A stretch of DNA of 16,542 nt from the NCBI GenBank assembly GCA_005883775.1, contig VBEU01000088.1, forward strand, positions 1-16,542, given 5' to 3'. Position numbers and translations under genes: made by a program. Every line of letters starts with the position of its first letter. The stretch's first letter is position 1. Of this stretch, positions 1 through 7,397 are shown piece after piece. Origin of the DNA: Chloroflexota bacterium (GTDB lineage Bacteria; Chloroflexota; Limnocylindria; P2-11E). Under the pieces are notes generated by a model that was given only the letters and a program-made list of their open reading frames with translations, was not told the DNA's origin and made no database searches.

Positions 1-1
1 C

Positions 2-664
2 AGCTCGCGCGGGATCCCGCAAACCACCGGCGAGCGCGCGCATCTCGACCTGCGCGTTCTACGGAACGCGCCGCTGGTCCGCACGATCGTCGCGTACGTC
101 GGACACTCGTGGGAGCTCTTCATCCTCCGCGCGTGGCTCGCCGCGTTCCTCGCCGCGGCGTTCGCGCTGCGCGGACTCTCGCCGACCGATGCTTCGGCGA
201 CCGCGAGTCAGTGGGCGGCCCTTCTGCTCGCGCTCGGCGTGCCCGGCGTGTTCGTCGGCGGTTGGCTGTCGGATCGCGTGGGTCGCCTGCGCGCGGCGAT
301 CCTCTACGCGCTGGGCAGCGGCGCGATATCCGTCGGCTTCGGGACGCTGCTCTTCGCACCGTGGCCCGCGATCGTCGCGATCGGCGGCATGTACGGCGCC
401 CTCGTGGCGGCGGATTCGGCGGTCTACTCGACCGCGGTGACCGAGCTCGCTCCCGCGGCGCGCATCGGATCGGCCCAGGCGCTTCAGGCGGTCGCCGGAT
501 TCGGTATCGGGTCGCTTGGCCCGGTCGCGGCGGGCGTGACGCTCGACCTTGGACTGGGGTGGGTCGGACCATTTCTCATCGCCGGCGTCGTCGGGATCGC
601 AACCGCGCTCCCGCTCCTGATCGGCCTTCGCGAGCGGCCGCTCATCAGGGTCGAACGCACGTGA
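2..664 (+). CDS. MFS transporter, 5'-truncated by window edge
   Basis: This is the C-terminal ~220 residues of a major facilitator superfamily permease; the start lies upstream of the window. The frame is open from base 2 to the TGA at 662-664. It shows a row of hydrophobic helices rich in Gly and Ala. A loop with the MFS motif A pattern (GGWLSDRVGR, around nt 257-286) links two helices, and its place in the second half fits the repeat of motif A between TM8 and TM9. The last helix is followed by a short basic tail ending LRERPLIRVERT. The substrate cannot be told from this part; drug or sugar efflux are both possible. The stop overlaps the GTG of the next gene by 4 bp (GTGA), so the two are probably cotranscribed and translationally coupled. 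Confidence 0.85.
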   Translation, partial: SSRGIPQTTGERAHLDLRVLRNAPLVRTIVAYVGHSWELFILRAWLAAFLAAAFALRGLSPTDASATASQWAALLLALGVPGVFVGGWLSDRVGRLRAAILYALGSGAISVGFGTLLFAPWPAIVAIGGMYGALVAADSAVYSTAVTELAPAARIGSAQALQAVAGFGIGSLGPVAAGVTLDLGLGWVGPFLIAGVVGIATALPLLIGLRERPLIRVERT

Positions 665-1275
665 TCGTTGTCGTCGAAGGCCCGAGCGGTTGCGGCAAGA
701 CGACCTGGTGCCGCACGCACGGCGGGAGGAACGCGCTACTGGAAAGGTTGCCGGATCACGCGACCGTGCCGCCCGAGCCTCGAGCGGCCGCGCGGTTCTG
801 GATCGAGCGCAACGTCGCAAGATGGGAGGATGTCCTCGCGCGCGAGGCCCGTGATGGTCTCGTTGTCGTCGACACCGACCCGTTCAAGCTGCACTACGTC
901 TGGACGCTCTTCAAGACAGGGCAGGCCGCCGAGATCGAGTGGACGATGCAGCGCGACGCCGCCCGCGAGGCATTCGCGACCGCCCGCTATGCCCTCGCCG
1001 ATCTGTTCCTCGTTTCGGACATCGACGACGCGACGCTCCGCGCGCGACGCGACGCCGATCCGACCCGCACGCGGCGAAACTTCGAGCGCCACGTGCTCTT
1101 GCGTGACGCGCTGTTGCGCTGGTATCGCGCCATCGATCGCCTCGAACCGGGCCGTGTCGTGTTCGGTCTTCCGGCCACCGGTCTCGCGCCGGGCCTACTC
1201 GCAAAGGGGAAGCGCGCGACGCGCTCGGGGCGAGACCTTTTCGATCAGCTGATGAGCGAGGTCGCCGCTCTCTAG
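661..1275 (+). CDS. P-loop NTPase, small kinase-like protein
   Basis: A 204-residue soluble protein. It begins with a beta strand and a Walker A loop, GPSGCGKTT at residues 7-15, right at the N-terminus, as in nucleoside/nucleotide kinases and other AAA_33/thymidylate kinase-like P-loop proteins. A second hydrophobic strand, LVVVDTDPFK (about residues 76-85), has the Asp expected of a Walker B or DRY-like substrate motif. A basic patch (DATLRARRDADPTRTRRNF, about 122-140) looks like a LID with arginines that contact phosphate. The GTG start is chosen because the Walker A must be N-terminal and because GTG overlaps the permease stop by 4 bp; the open frame extends further upstream only as a shadow of the permease. 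The substrate is unknown. Coupling to a permease hints at phosphorylation of an imported compound, which is inference. Confidence 0.8.
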   Translation: MIVVVEGPSGCGKTTWCRTHGGRNALLERLPDHATVPPEPRAAARFWIERNVARWEDVLAREARDGLVVVDTDPFKLHYVWTLFKTGQAAEIEWTMQRDAAREAFATARYALADLFLVSDIDDATLRARRDADPTRTRRNFERHVLLRDALLRWYRAIDRLEPGRVVFGLPATGLAPGLLAKGKRATRSGRDLFDQLMSEVAAL

Positions 1276-1328
1276 GCGCCGCCCATCCGCTCGAGACCAG
1301 TCGCAAAAAAAACACCTCCCCGTCAACG

Positions 1329-1334
1329 TACGCT
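1329..1334 (+). promoter_or_regulatory. putative -10 box for the MMPL gene
   Basis: TACGCT fits the TAnnnT form of a sigma-70-type -10 element. It would start transcription near 1341 and give a leader of about 25 nt that carries the ribosome site. An A8 tract at 1305-1312 sits where an UP-like or -35-region element would lie; no good TTGACA is present. The 90-bp gap 1276-1365 holds nothing else recognisable. Confidence 0.35.
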
Positions 1335-1348
1335 TAGCGCGAAAGCTC

Positions 1349-1362
1349 GGAAGGGGTGGGAG
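1349..1362 (+). promoter_or_regulatory. purine-rich ribosome binding site of the MMPL gene
   Basis: A GGAAGGGGTGGGAG stretch ends 3 nt before the ATG at 1366. It is one of the few clear Shine-Dalgarno sites in the window and it fixes the start of the MMPL gene. Confidence 0.6.
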
Positions 1363-1365
1363 TCC

Positions 1366-3540
1366 ATGTTCGCGGCCTGGGGACGGTTCGTGTACCGGCG
1401 GCGCTGGCCGGTCCTCGCGGTGTCGGGCCTACTCCTCCTCGCGTCGATCTTCATCGTCATTCAGGGCGGGAAGCTGCAGTCCGGCGGCTTCATCGAAACC
1501 TCCGAATCCGGTCGAGCCTCGCGGCTGATCGAGCGTGAGCTTCCGAGTGCCGGTGCGGCCACGTTCACGCTGATCCTCTCGAGCGACACGCTCTCGGCGA
1601 CAAGCCCCGAGTTTCGCGCGGCCGTCGACGCCGCGCTCGCACCGCTCCGGAGCGACCCTCGCGTCGCGCCGATCGTCACGCCGTACGACGGCACGGCGCT
1701 CGACCCGACGAGGCTCATCTCGAAGGATGGGCACGCGGTCGCGGTCGAGGTGCCGGCGAAGGACGATCTCGCTACCGCTCGCGACTATTACCCCGAGCTC
1801 CGTGCCAAGGTGCGGTCCGACACCCTGAGCATCCAGGCTACCGGCCTTCTCGCGATCAACAACGGATTCAACGCAGTTCTCCAGGAGGATCTCCGTCGGG
1901 CCGAGACCGTCTCCGGTGTGGGGGTGCTTGCGGTCATCGGCGGGATCGCCGGGATGTTCCTCGTCGCGCGCGTCACCGACGTATCCGTCTACGCCCTGAA
2001 CGTTGTGACGCTCATCGGTCTCGGCGTCGCGATCGACTACTCGCTCTTCATCACGAACCGTTTCCGCGAGGAGATGCGGCGGGGGCATAGCGGCAACAAC
2101 GCGCTCGCCATTGCCATGGCGACCTCGGGGCGTGCGATCACGTTCTCAGGGCTCACCGTGGCGATCGGCCTATCCGGGATGCTCTTCTACCAAGGGACTT
2201 TCCTCTCGTCGATGGGCATATCGGGCGCGATAGTCGTCGCGAGTGCGGTGTTCTACGGCTTGACGTTCCTTCCCGCGCTCCTCGCGATCCTGGGGCGCAA
2301 CCTCGGCCGCGGGCGGATTCCGATCTTCCAGCCGGATTCGTCCGGCACCGGCTGGTGGCACACCATCGCCACGACAGTCATGCGTCGACCGATCCTCATC
2401 CTGGTCCCGGTCGTCGCGTTCATCCTCGTGCTGGGTTCGCCGTTCCTGCACCTTCGTCTCGCGAACAACGACGTCACCGCGCTACCCAAGCACGAGGAGT
2501 CCCGTGCCGCGTTCGATCGGCTGGTCGATGAATTTCCCGGCGGCAACCAGACGCACATCAATCTCGTGGTGGAGTACCCGAGCGCCGATCCGCTCGCGCC
2601 CGCACGAATCTCCGGGATGGTCGCCCTGGCGAAGAGGATCGCGGCGCTGCCGAACGTCGATGCGATCACGAGCCCGGTCACCGCCTCGGGTGACTCGAGC
2701 GTCGGGGCGGCCCAGTGGGCTGCGCTCTACTCGCAACCGCGGTCACAGCTTCCCCCGCAGCTCCAGGCGCTTATCCGGGGGACGGTCGGCGAGCACATCG
2801 TTGTATTCGACGTCGTTACGCAGAAGAGCATCTACAGCGACGAAGCCCGGCAGCTGGTGCGATCGCTTCGCGCCCTGTCACCGCCAGCAGACGCAGCGCT
2901 CTCGGTGACCGGCTTCACGGCCATCGACCTCGACACGGTCGACTTCATCGCGAGCCACACGCCGGCCGCGCTCGCGTACATCGTGGTCGCGACGATGCTC
3001 GTGCTGTTCCTCCTGCTCGGGTCGGTCGTCCTGCCGCTCAAGGCGGTCGTCATGAACCTTCTCTCGATCTCCGCGTCGTTCGGCGCGATCGTGTGGATCT
3101 TCCAGGACGGCCACTTCGCGGCGCAGCTCGGATTCACGCCAGGCTCGATCGATCCCACGCTGCCGGTGATCATGTTCTGCACCGTGTTCGGCCTGTCGAT
3201 GGACTACGAGGTGCTGCTGCTCTCGCGGATGCAGGAGGAATACCTCCGCTCGCGCGATAACACGAGTGCGGTCGCCATGGGCCTCGAAAAGAGCGGTCGG
3301 CTCATCACCGGCGCCGCCGCGATCATGGTCGGTGTGTTCGCGGCCTTCGCGCTCGCCGACATCGTCCTCATCAAAGCGATCGGTCTTGGTATGGCGCTCG
3401 CCGTGGCCATCGACGCAACGCTGGTGCGCGCCCTGGTCGTGCCCGCGACGATGCGCCTCCTCGGCGATCTCAACTGGTGGGCGCCGGGACCCCTCGCGCG
3501 GTTGCAGCGGCGCATCGGTCTCTCGGAGTCGACGGCCTAG
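1366..3540 (+). CDS. MMPL/RND-family transporter, apparently lacking TM2
   Basis: A 724-residue inner-membrane exporter of the MMPL (RND) family, which moves lipids, siderophores or other hydrophobic compounds using the proton gradient. It has two homologous halves. TM1 is at about 14-32, followed by an outer loop to about 173. A conserved block follows with LGVAIDYSLF and NRFREEM (about 219-237), ending in FLPALLAILG. The second half repeats this plan with FGLSMDYEVLLLSRMQEEY. The Asp of each GxxxDY motif is the expected proton-relay residue. The first half is odd: the segment EDLRRAETVS (174-183) runs straight into GVGVLAVIGGIAG, where relatives have a complete TM2 of roughly 25 residues between them. 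The second half has that helix (ALAYIVVATMLVLFLLLGSV). The copy seen here would have wrong topology, so it is either a broken gene or an assembly gap. Start supported by a strong ribosome site. Confidence 0.9.
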   Translation: MFAAWGRFVYRRRWPVLAVSGLLLLASIFIVIQGGKLQSGGFIETSESGRASRLIERELPSAGAATFTLILSSDTLSATSPEFRAAVDAALAPLRSDPRVAPIVTPYDGTALDPTRLISKDGHAVAVEVPAKDDLATARDYYPELRAKVRSDTLSIQATGLLAINNGFNAVLQEDLRRAETVSGVGVLAVIGGIAGMFLVARVTDVSVYALNVVTLIGLGVAIDYSLFITNRFREEMRRGHSGNNALAIAMATSGRAITFSGLTVAIGLSGMLFYQGTFLSSMGISGAIVVASAVFYGLTFLPALLAILGRNLGRGRIPIFQPDSSGTGWWHTIATTVMRRPILILVPVVAFILVLGSPFLHLRLANNDVTALPKHEESRAAFDRLVDEFPGGNQTHINLVVEYPSADPLAPARISGMVALAKRIAALPNVDAITSPVTASGDSSVGAAQWAALYSQPRSQLPPQLQALIRGTVGEHIVVFDVVTQKSIYSDEARQLVRSLRALSPPADAALSVTGFTAIDLDTVDFIASHTPAALAYIVVATMLVLFLLLGSVVLPLKAVVMNLLSISASFGAIVWIFQDGHFAAQLGFTPGSIDPTLPVIMFCTVFGLSMDYEVLLLSRMQEEYLRSRDNTSAVAMGLEKSGRLITGAAAIMVGVFAAFALADIVLIKAIGLGMALAVAIDATLVRALVVPATMRLLGDLNWWAPGPLARLQRRIGLSESTA

Positions 3541-3551
3541 CAGCCAAGCCC

Positions 3552-3557
3552 TATAGA
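3552..3557 (+). promoter_or_regulatory. weak -10-like box before the DUF4129/MoxR operon
   Basis: TATAGA lies in the 31-bp gap between the MMPL gene and the next reading frame. A start 7 nt downstream would give a very short leader before the TTG at 3572. No -35 box is evident and no ribosome site follows, so this is only a candidate. Confidence 0.2.
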
Positions 3558-3571
3558 CCGTCCCCGTAGCA

Positions 3572-4507
3572 TTGGCGATCGTGCAACCGGTTCCTGCGAC
3601 GCCCTCGGGCGGCGCGACGCTACGACCTCTCGGTATAGGGGACGTCCTCGATCGCGTCTTCGCGATCTATCGTGCACGCGCGATCGGCCTCTTCGTCCTG
3701 GGCCTGATCCTCTTTGTTGCCCTCGTCATCGCGTGGATCGTCCTCGGCGTCGTTTTCGCGTTCGCCGGCCGATCGACCTTCGTGCGGGTTTCGCAGCAGC
3801 CGACCAACGATCCCGTCGCGCTCCTCGCGAATCCCGCCTTCCTCGAGCTCATGGGCGGTCTTTTCATCTTCTTCATCGTCGGATGGCTCATCAGCCTTCT
3901 CGTCGGTGCTGTATTCACCGGAGCGGTCATCGACGCGGCCGCCGCAGCGCATCTTGGCCAGGAACGCTCGCTCTCCCAATCGTTCGTCGTGGGCTTCCAG
4001 TCGTCGCTGCGTATCTTCTTCGCCGGCGTACTGGTGACGATCGCGCTCGCGCTCATTGGGGTGGTGTTCAACGTCGCAAGCGCGTTCGTCAGCAACGGCA
4101 TCGTTCTCTTTCTGATCTTCTGCGTGTATTTCTTTGTCCAGGTCTACGTGCAGGCTTCGTGGTTCGTGTCGCCCGTGATCGCGACGATCGAGCGCCACGG
4201 CCCGGTCTCATCGCTGCGTCGATCGTGGCAGCTCTCGTCCGGTTTCCGCTGGCGCATCGTCGGCCTGGTCCTCCTCCTCGTCGTCCTGTTCCTGGTCCTC
4301 TTCGTCCTCGTCGTCTTCCTCATTACGCTCATCGCCGCGGCGAATCAGAGCGCCGGCGCTGTCGCCATCTTCATCGCGGCCTTCGCGGCCGTGCCGCTTT
4401 GGATGCCGCTCTTTTTCGGCACGATGACGGTGCTCTATTACGATCTGCGCGTTCGCAAAGAGGGATTCGATCTGCAGCTCGCAGCGGAGGCCATGCCGCG
4501 CGCCTAG
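3572..4507 (+). CDS. GPDPase membrane-domain-like integral membrane protein
   Basis: A 311-residue integral membrane protein with about six helices (roughly 37-65, 93-118, 148-170, 174-196, 228-256 and 262-285). Two features match the family annotated as glycerophosphoryl diester phosphodiesterase membrane domain: an N-terminal block LRPLGIGDVLDRVFAIYR (17-34) and the C-terminal signature VLYYDLRVRKEGFDLQL. No phosphodiesterase catalytic domain is present, so no enzyme activity should be assumed. Such proteins often stand first in DUF4129/DUF4350/MoxR/DUF58 clusters, as here. The start is uncertain: TTG at 3572 or GTG at 3581, three codons later, neither with a Shine-Dalgarno site. The 3' end (GGAGG at 4485-4489) may serve as the ribosome site of the next gene. 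Confidence 0.8.
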   Translation: MAIVQPVPATPSGGATLRPLGIGDVLDRVFAIYRARAIGLFVLGLILFVALVIAWIVLGVVFAFAGRSTFVRVSQQPTNDPVALLANPAFLELMGGLFIFFIVGWLISLLVGAVFTGAVIDAAAAAHLGQERSLSQSFVVGFQSSLRIFFAGVLVTIALALIGVVFNVASAFVSNGIVLFLIFCVYFFVQVYVQASWFVSPVIATIERHGPVSSLRRSWQLSSGFRWRIVGLVLLLVVLFLVLFVLVVFLITLIAAANQSAGAVAIFIAAFAAVPLWMPLFFGTMTVLYYDLRVRKEGFDLQLAAEAMPRA

Positions 4508-4572
4508 TCTCTGTCCTCACATTCGTCGTCATCCTCACCGCGGCCACGGCCGGGATCGCGAACGCCGACACT

Positions 4573-5418
4573 GTGAACGTCGCCGCCTACCGATCGCGGC
4601 TTCGCGATGCGCGAATGGCTCTCCTCCAGGCGCGCGTCGCCACCGACGCGCAGCGCCCTGCGTTCGTCGAACGTGCGCGGACCACGCTGTCGCAGACGAC
4701 CGCCGTCCAAACCGCCGACGGCTCGGTCATCGTGCTCGACGACTCGCGCGTGGCCCGCCGGCTGGCGACGACCACCGCCGCGATCGACGCGAGCGTCGCC
4801 GATGTCGACCAGCTCATTGCGATCGCCGACCGCGCGGCCAGTCCGCCCTTCAACGTCGCGCAGGCCAACGCCAAGCTTCGCGACTTTGCCGTCGCCGAAG
4901 AAACGCGTTCCGGCAGCAACGATCTCTTCTCGGCCATCGGGGCGCTCCTCGCCCGACTTTTCCCGTCAGCGGGCGCGCAGCTCCCTCCCGGTAGCGTCGA
5001 GCTCACCCTGACGATCGCCGGCATCGGACTGCTCGTCGTCATTCTCGCGATCCTCGTGCGCGGCGTCCGCGAGCGAATCCGGCGCGAGGCCGTGCAGCCC
5101 GGCGCGCACGCCGAGGCGGCGGCCAGCGCTGCCGTGCAGCTTGCCGCCGCGGAGCGGGCGGCGCTTTCCGGCGATCCGCGCGCCGCGCTCCATGCGTTCT
5201 ACCGCTACGCGATCCTGACCCTCGCCGAACGCCGGATGGTCCGCTACGAGCCGTCTCTCACCGACCGCGAGCTCCTCGAGCGAGCCTCGTCGCTGCCACA
5301 GGTCGAGACGTTGCGCGAGCTGATCTCGCTGCACGATCGCGCGTGGTTCGGACTGAAGGGAGCGACGGTGGAGGAGGCCGACCACGCGCGCGACCTGGCG
5401 GAGCGGGCAGTCGCATGA
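4573..5418 (+). CDS. DUF4129 domain protein (start uncertain)
   Basis: Read from the GTG at 4573, the protein has 281 residues. It consists of an extracytoplasmic N-terminal region (about 1-140) of helical, Ala/Arg/Asp-rich character, one membrane helix (about 143-163) and a cytoplasmic DUF4129 domain (about 195-275) with FYRYAILTLAERR and SLTDRELLERA. DUF4129 occurs at the C-terminus of transglutaminase-like membrane proteins and in MoxR/DUF58 clusters; its activity is unknown. GTG 4573 is simply the first ordinary start after the upstream stop. The same frame upstream of it encodes an obvious signal peptide (RLVSVLTFVVILTAATAG then IANAD, from about 4501) that has no ATG, GTG or TTG in front of it until TTG 4399, 109 bp inside the previous gene. 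The true start is therefore upstream or non-standard. The stop overlaps the next ATG by 4 bp. Confidence 0.75.
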   Translation: MNVAAYRSRLRDARMALLQARVATDAQRPAFVERARTTLSQTTAVQTADGSVIVLDDSRVARRLATTTAAIDASVADVDQLIAIADRAASPPFNVAQANAKLRDFAVAEETRSGSNDLFSAIGALLARLFPSAGAQLPPGSVELTLTIAGIGLLVVILAILVRGVRERIRREAVQPGAHAEAAASAAVQLAAAERAALSGDPRAALHAFYRYAILTLAERRMVRYEPSLTDRELLERASSLPQVETLRELISLHDRAWFGLKGATVEEADHARDLAERAVA

Positions 5419-6254
5419 GAAGACGTGTCCGGATCGACCCGCTCTACGTGGTTGCCGCCGTTCTCGTCCTCGTGGTCGTGGGGCTCGCGATCTTTGTCGG
5501 CACGAACGCCCAGTCCCCGGTCCGATCGGGATCGGCGCTCGACAGCACCAGCGGCGGCGCGGCGAGGCTGCGCGCGCTTCTGGATGAGCTCGGGGGCCGC
5601 ACCGTGATCGTGCAGGGCGAGCGCTTCGCGCCGAGCGAAACCGCGGTGACCGTCCTCTTCCTGCTCGGCGCCACCGAGTTCGTGAGCGATGTGGATGCCG
5701 TCGCGGCGAAAACCTTCCTGCAGGGCGGGGGCACCCTCATCATCGCGACGGATCAGGGCCTCGCCGAATCCGCGGTCCTCCGTCCGTACGGCGTGAGCCT
5801 GGGCGAAGGCGCGGGCGCAGGTCACTACGACGCGAGCTCGGTGATCGCGGCGACGGCGAGCGCCGGCCAGATCTCGATCGATCGCGGGCGGATCCTCACG
5901 CTGAGCGATCGCTGGTCGCCGGTGATGCGCAGCCAAGGACGGACGCTCGCGGCGATGACGCGTGAAGGCACGGGCACGCTCATCGTCGTCGGGAGCCTCG
6001 CGCCGTTCGTCAATCAGTACCTTGGCGTGGCCGATAACGGCCGCTTCGCCCTCTCGCTCGCGGCTGCGGGGTTCGAGCCGGGGCGCTCGATCGGGTTCGA
6101 CGAATACCACCACGGCGCGCACCCCTCTGCCGAGCTCATGGCCGTGCTCGGATCCGCGGCCGCCGCGCTCGAGCCTCGAGTACATCCGCGGTTTCGCCGG
6201 ACTCCTGCGCCGCTCGGGGAAAGACGAGATCGCGCGCGAACGTCTTCGGCGTGA
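5415..6254 (+). CDS. DUF4350 domain protein, frameshifted near its end
   Basis: This frame encodes 279 residues. It has a basic N-terminus, a membrane helix at about 9-28, and then a DUF4350 domain (about 40-240). That domain resembles a GATase1-like/Rossmann fold, with motifs AARLRALLDELGG, FLQGGGTLIIATDQG and FDEYHHGAH (F228-H236). The family has no proven enzyme activity and is thought to be an envelope partner of MoxR and DUF58 proteins. The reading frame is sound up to about residue 245. After that the sequence (LEPRVHPRFRRTPAPLGERR) does not look like the family: the expected second membrane helix is missing, and the family's C-terminal region continues in the +1 frame (see the remnant to 6462). 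The ATG overlaps the DUF4129 stop by 4 bp. This is a disabled gene or an assembly error. Confidence 0.75.
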   Translation: MRRRVRIDPLYVVAAVLVLVVVGLAIFVGTNAQSPVRSGSALDSTSGGAARLRALLDELGGRTVIVQGERFAPSETAVTVLFLLGATEFVSDVDAVAAKTFLQGGGTLIIATDQGLAESAVLRPYGVSLGEGAGAGHYDASSVIAATASAGQISIDRGRILTLSDRWSPVMRSQGRTLAAMTREGTGTLIVVGSLAPFVNQYLGVADNGRFALSLAAAGFEPGRSIGFDEYHHGAHPSAELMAVLGSAAAALEPRVHPRFRRTPAPLGERRDRARTSSA

Positions 6255-6462
6255 CCTTCGCCTTGGGCTCGCCACGCGCTACGGCCTCGATCCGGCGACA
6301 CCGCTTGATCGCATCCTGGCGACCGCCGAGGCCGACGATCCGGGCCTCGCGGCCGAGGCCCGGGCCACCGACTCGGCGCTCGCAGGCCGCTTGCGCCAGA
6401 GCGAGTTGCTTCGTACGGTCGCGCGGGTCGAAGGAATCGTCGCGAAGAAGGAGAGACGGTGA
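6174..6462 (+). pseudogene. C-terminal remnant of the DUF4350 gene in another frame
   Basis: From about 6160 the frame starting with PPRSSLEYIRGFAGLLRRSG is the expected cytoplasmic tail of DUF4350 proteins. It is a helical region that in relatives follows the second membrane helix directly. It ends with the TGA at 6460-6462, which overlaps the GTG of the moxR-like gene by 4 bp, exactly as other genes in this operon are joined. There is no start codon in this frame near the junction, so it cannot be a separate gene. It is read as the displaced end of the DUF4350 gene, shifted by one frame after loss of a segment around 6147-6165. Confidence 0.7.
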
Positions 6463-7397
6463 GCACGAAGGACGTCGCCCAGCGGTTCGCCGACAGCGTT
6501 CACCAGGTGATCGTCGGTCAGGACGAGACCATCCGCCTGGCGTTCATGGCGCTCGCGCTTCGCGGCCACATCCTCATCGAAGGCGTGCCGGGCACGGCGA
6601 AGACGCTGCTCGCTCGCACGGCCGCGCGCCTCATCGGTGGCAGCTTCAAACGGATCCAGTTCACGCCCGACCTCATGCCGAGCGATATCGTCGGGACGAG
6701 CATCTTCGAGATCGCGACGAGCTCCTTTCGCATCCGGCTCGGTCCGGTTTTCGCCAACGTGGTGCTCGCGGACGAGGTGAACCGCGCGCCCGCAAAGACC
6801 CAGGCCGCGCTTCTCGAAGCGATGGAGGAGCGGCAGGTCACGCTGGAGGGCGAGCCGCACCCTCTGCCGGACCCGTTCATCGTCATCGCGACCCAGAACC
6901 CGGTCGAGTACGAGGGGACCTACCCGCTCCCCGAAGCGGAGCTCGATCGTTTCCTCTTCAAAGCGATCGTCGCTTACCCGCAGCAGCCAGAGGAGGCGGC
7001 GATCCTCCGTCGGCACGAGAAGGGGCGTCCGCTCGACCTGGTCGAGACGCTGGACCCGCTCGGACCGAGCGATCTCGGCACGTCGCGCGACGAGATCGAG
7101 AAGGTGACCGTCGAGGATTCCGTCGTCGGTTACATCGTCCGCATCGTCGAAGAGACGCGCCGGTCCGGCGACCTCCAGCTCGGCGCGAGTCCCCGCGCCG
7201 GGGTCCATTTGCTGCACGCCGCGAAAGCCGCTGCCGCGCTTGACGGACGCGATTTCGTCACGCCTGATGACGTGAAGTCGCTCGTGCCGCCGACGCTTCG
7301 GCACCGCGTTGTCCTCAAAGCGGAAGCGGAGATCGAGGGCGTCGACGCCGATGCGGCGCTTCGCAGGGTCCTCGCGCGTCTCGACGTCCCGCGTTGA
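6459..7397 (+). CDS. MoxR-family AAA+ ATPase
   Basis: A 312-residue cytoplasmic AAA+ ATPase of the MoxR family. Members act as chaperones that mature or activate metalloenzymes and von Willebrand A (VWA)-domain partners. Walker A is EGVPGTAKT (41-49), Walker B is VVLADEVNRA (101-110), and the sensor 1 region is IATQNP (143-148), followed by YPLPEAELDRFLFK, typical of MoxR. The C-terminal lid (about 190-312) holds SPRAGVHLLHAAKA, the family's sensor 2 region. All nucleotide-binding residues are present, so it should be active. The GTG start is favoured by the 4-bp overlap with the DUF4350 tail and a GAAGAAGGAGAGA ribosome site just upstream. It overlaps the DUF58 gene by 4 bp (TTGA). The DUF58 protein is the likely partner. 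Confidence 0.93.
   Translation: MSTKDVAQRFADSVHQVIVGQDETIRLAFMALALRGHILIEGVPGTAKTLLARTAARLIGGSFKRIQFTPDLMPSDIVGTSIFEIATSSFRIRLGPVFANVVLADEVNRAPAKTQAALLEAMEERQVTLEGEPHPLPDPFIVIATQNPVEYEGTYPLPEAELDRFLFKAIVAYPQQPEEAAILRRHEKGRPLDLVETLDPLGPSDLGTSRDEIEKVTVEDSVVGYIVRIVEETRRSGDLQLGASPRAGVHLLHAAKAAAALDGRDFVTPDDVKSLVPPTLRHRVVLKAEAEIEGVDADAALRRVLARLDVPR

Noticed and set aside
1305..1312. A8 tract as a terminator for minus-strand transcription
   Set aside because: No hairpin lies before it in that direction, and no minus-strand gene ends nearby. An upstream promoter element role is more likely.
3733..4500. Upstream extension of the DUF4129 frame through the preceding gene
   Set aside because: The translated stretch is Arg/Pro/His-rich and runs under a clear membrane protein, so it is non-coding in this frame. 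Only the last part from about 4501 looks like real protein.
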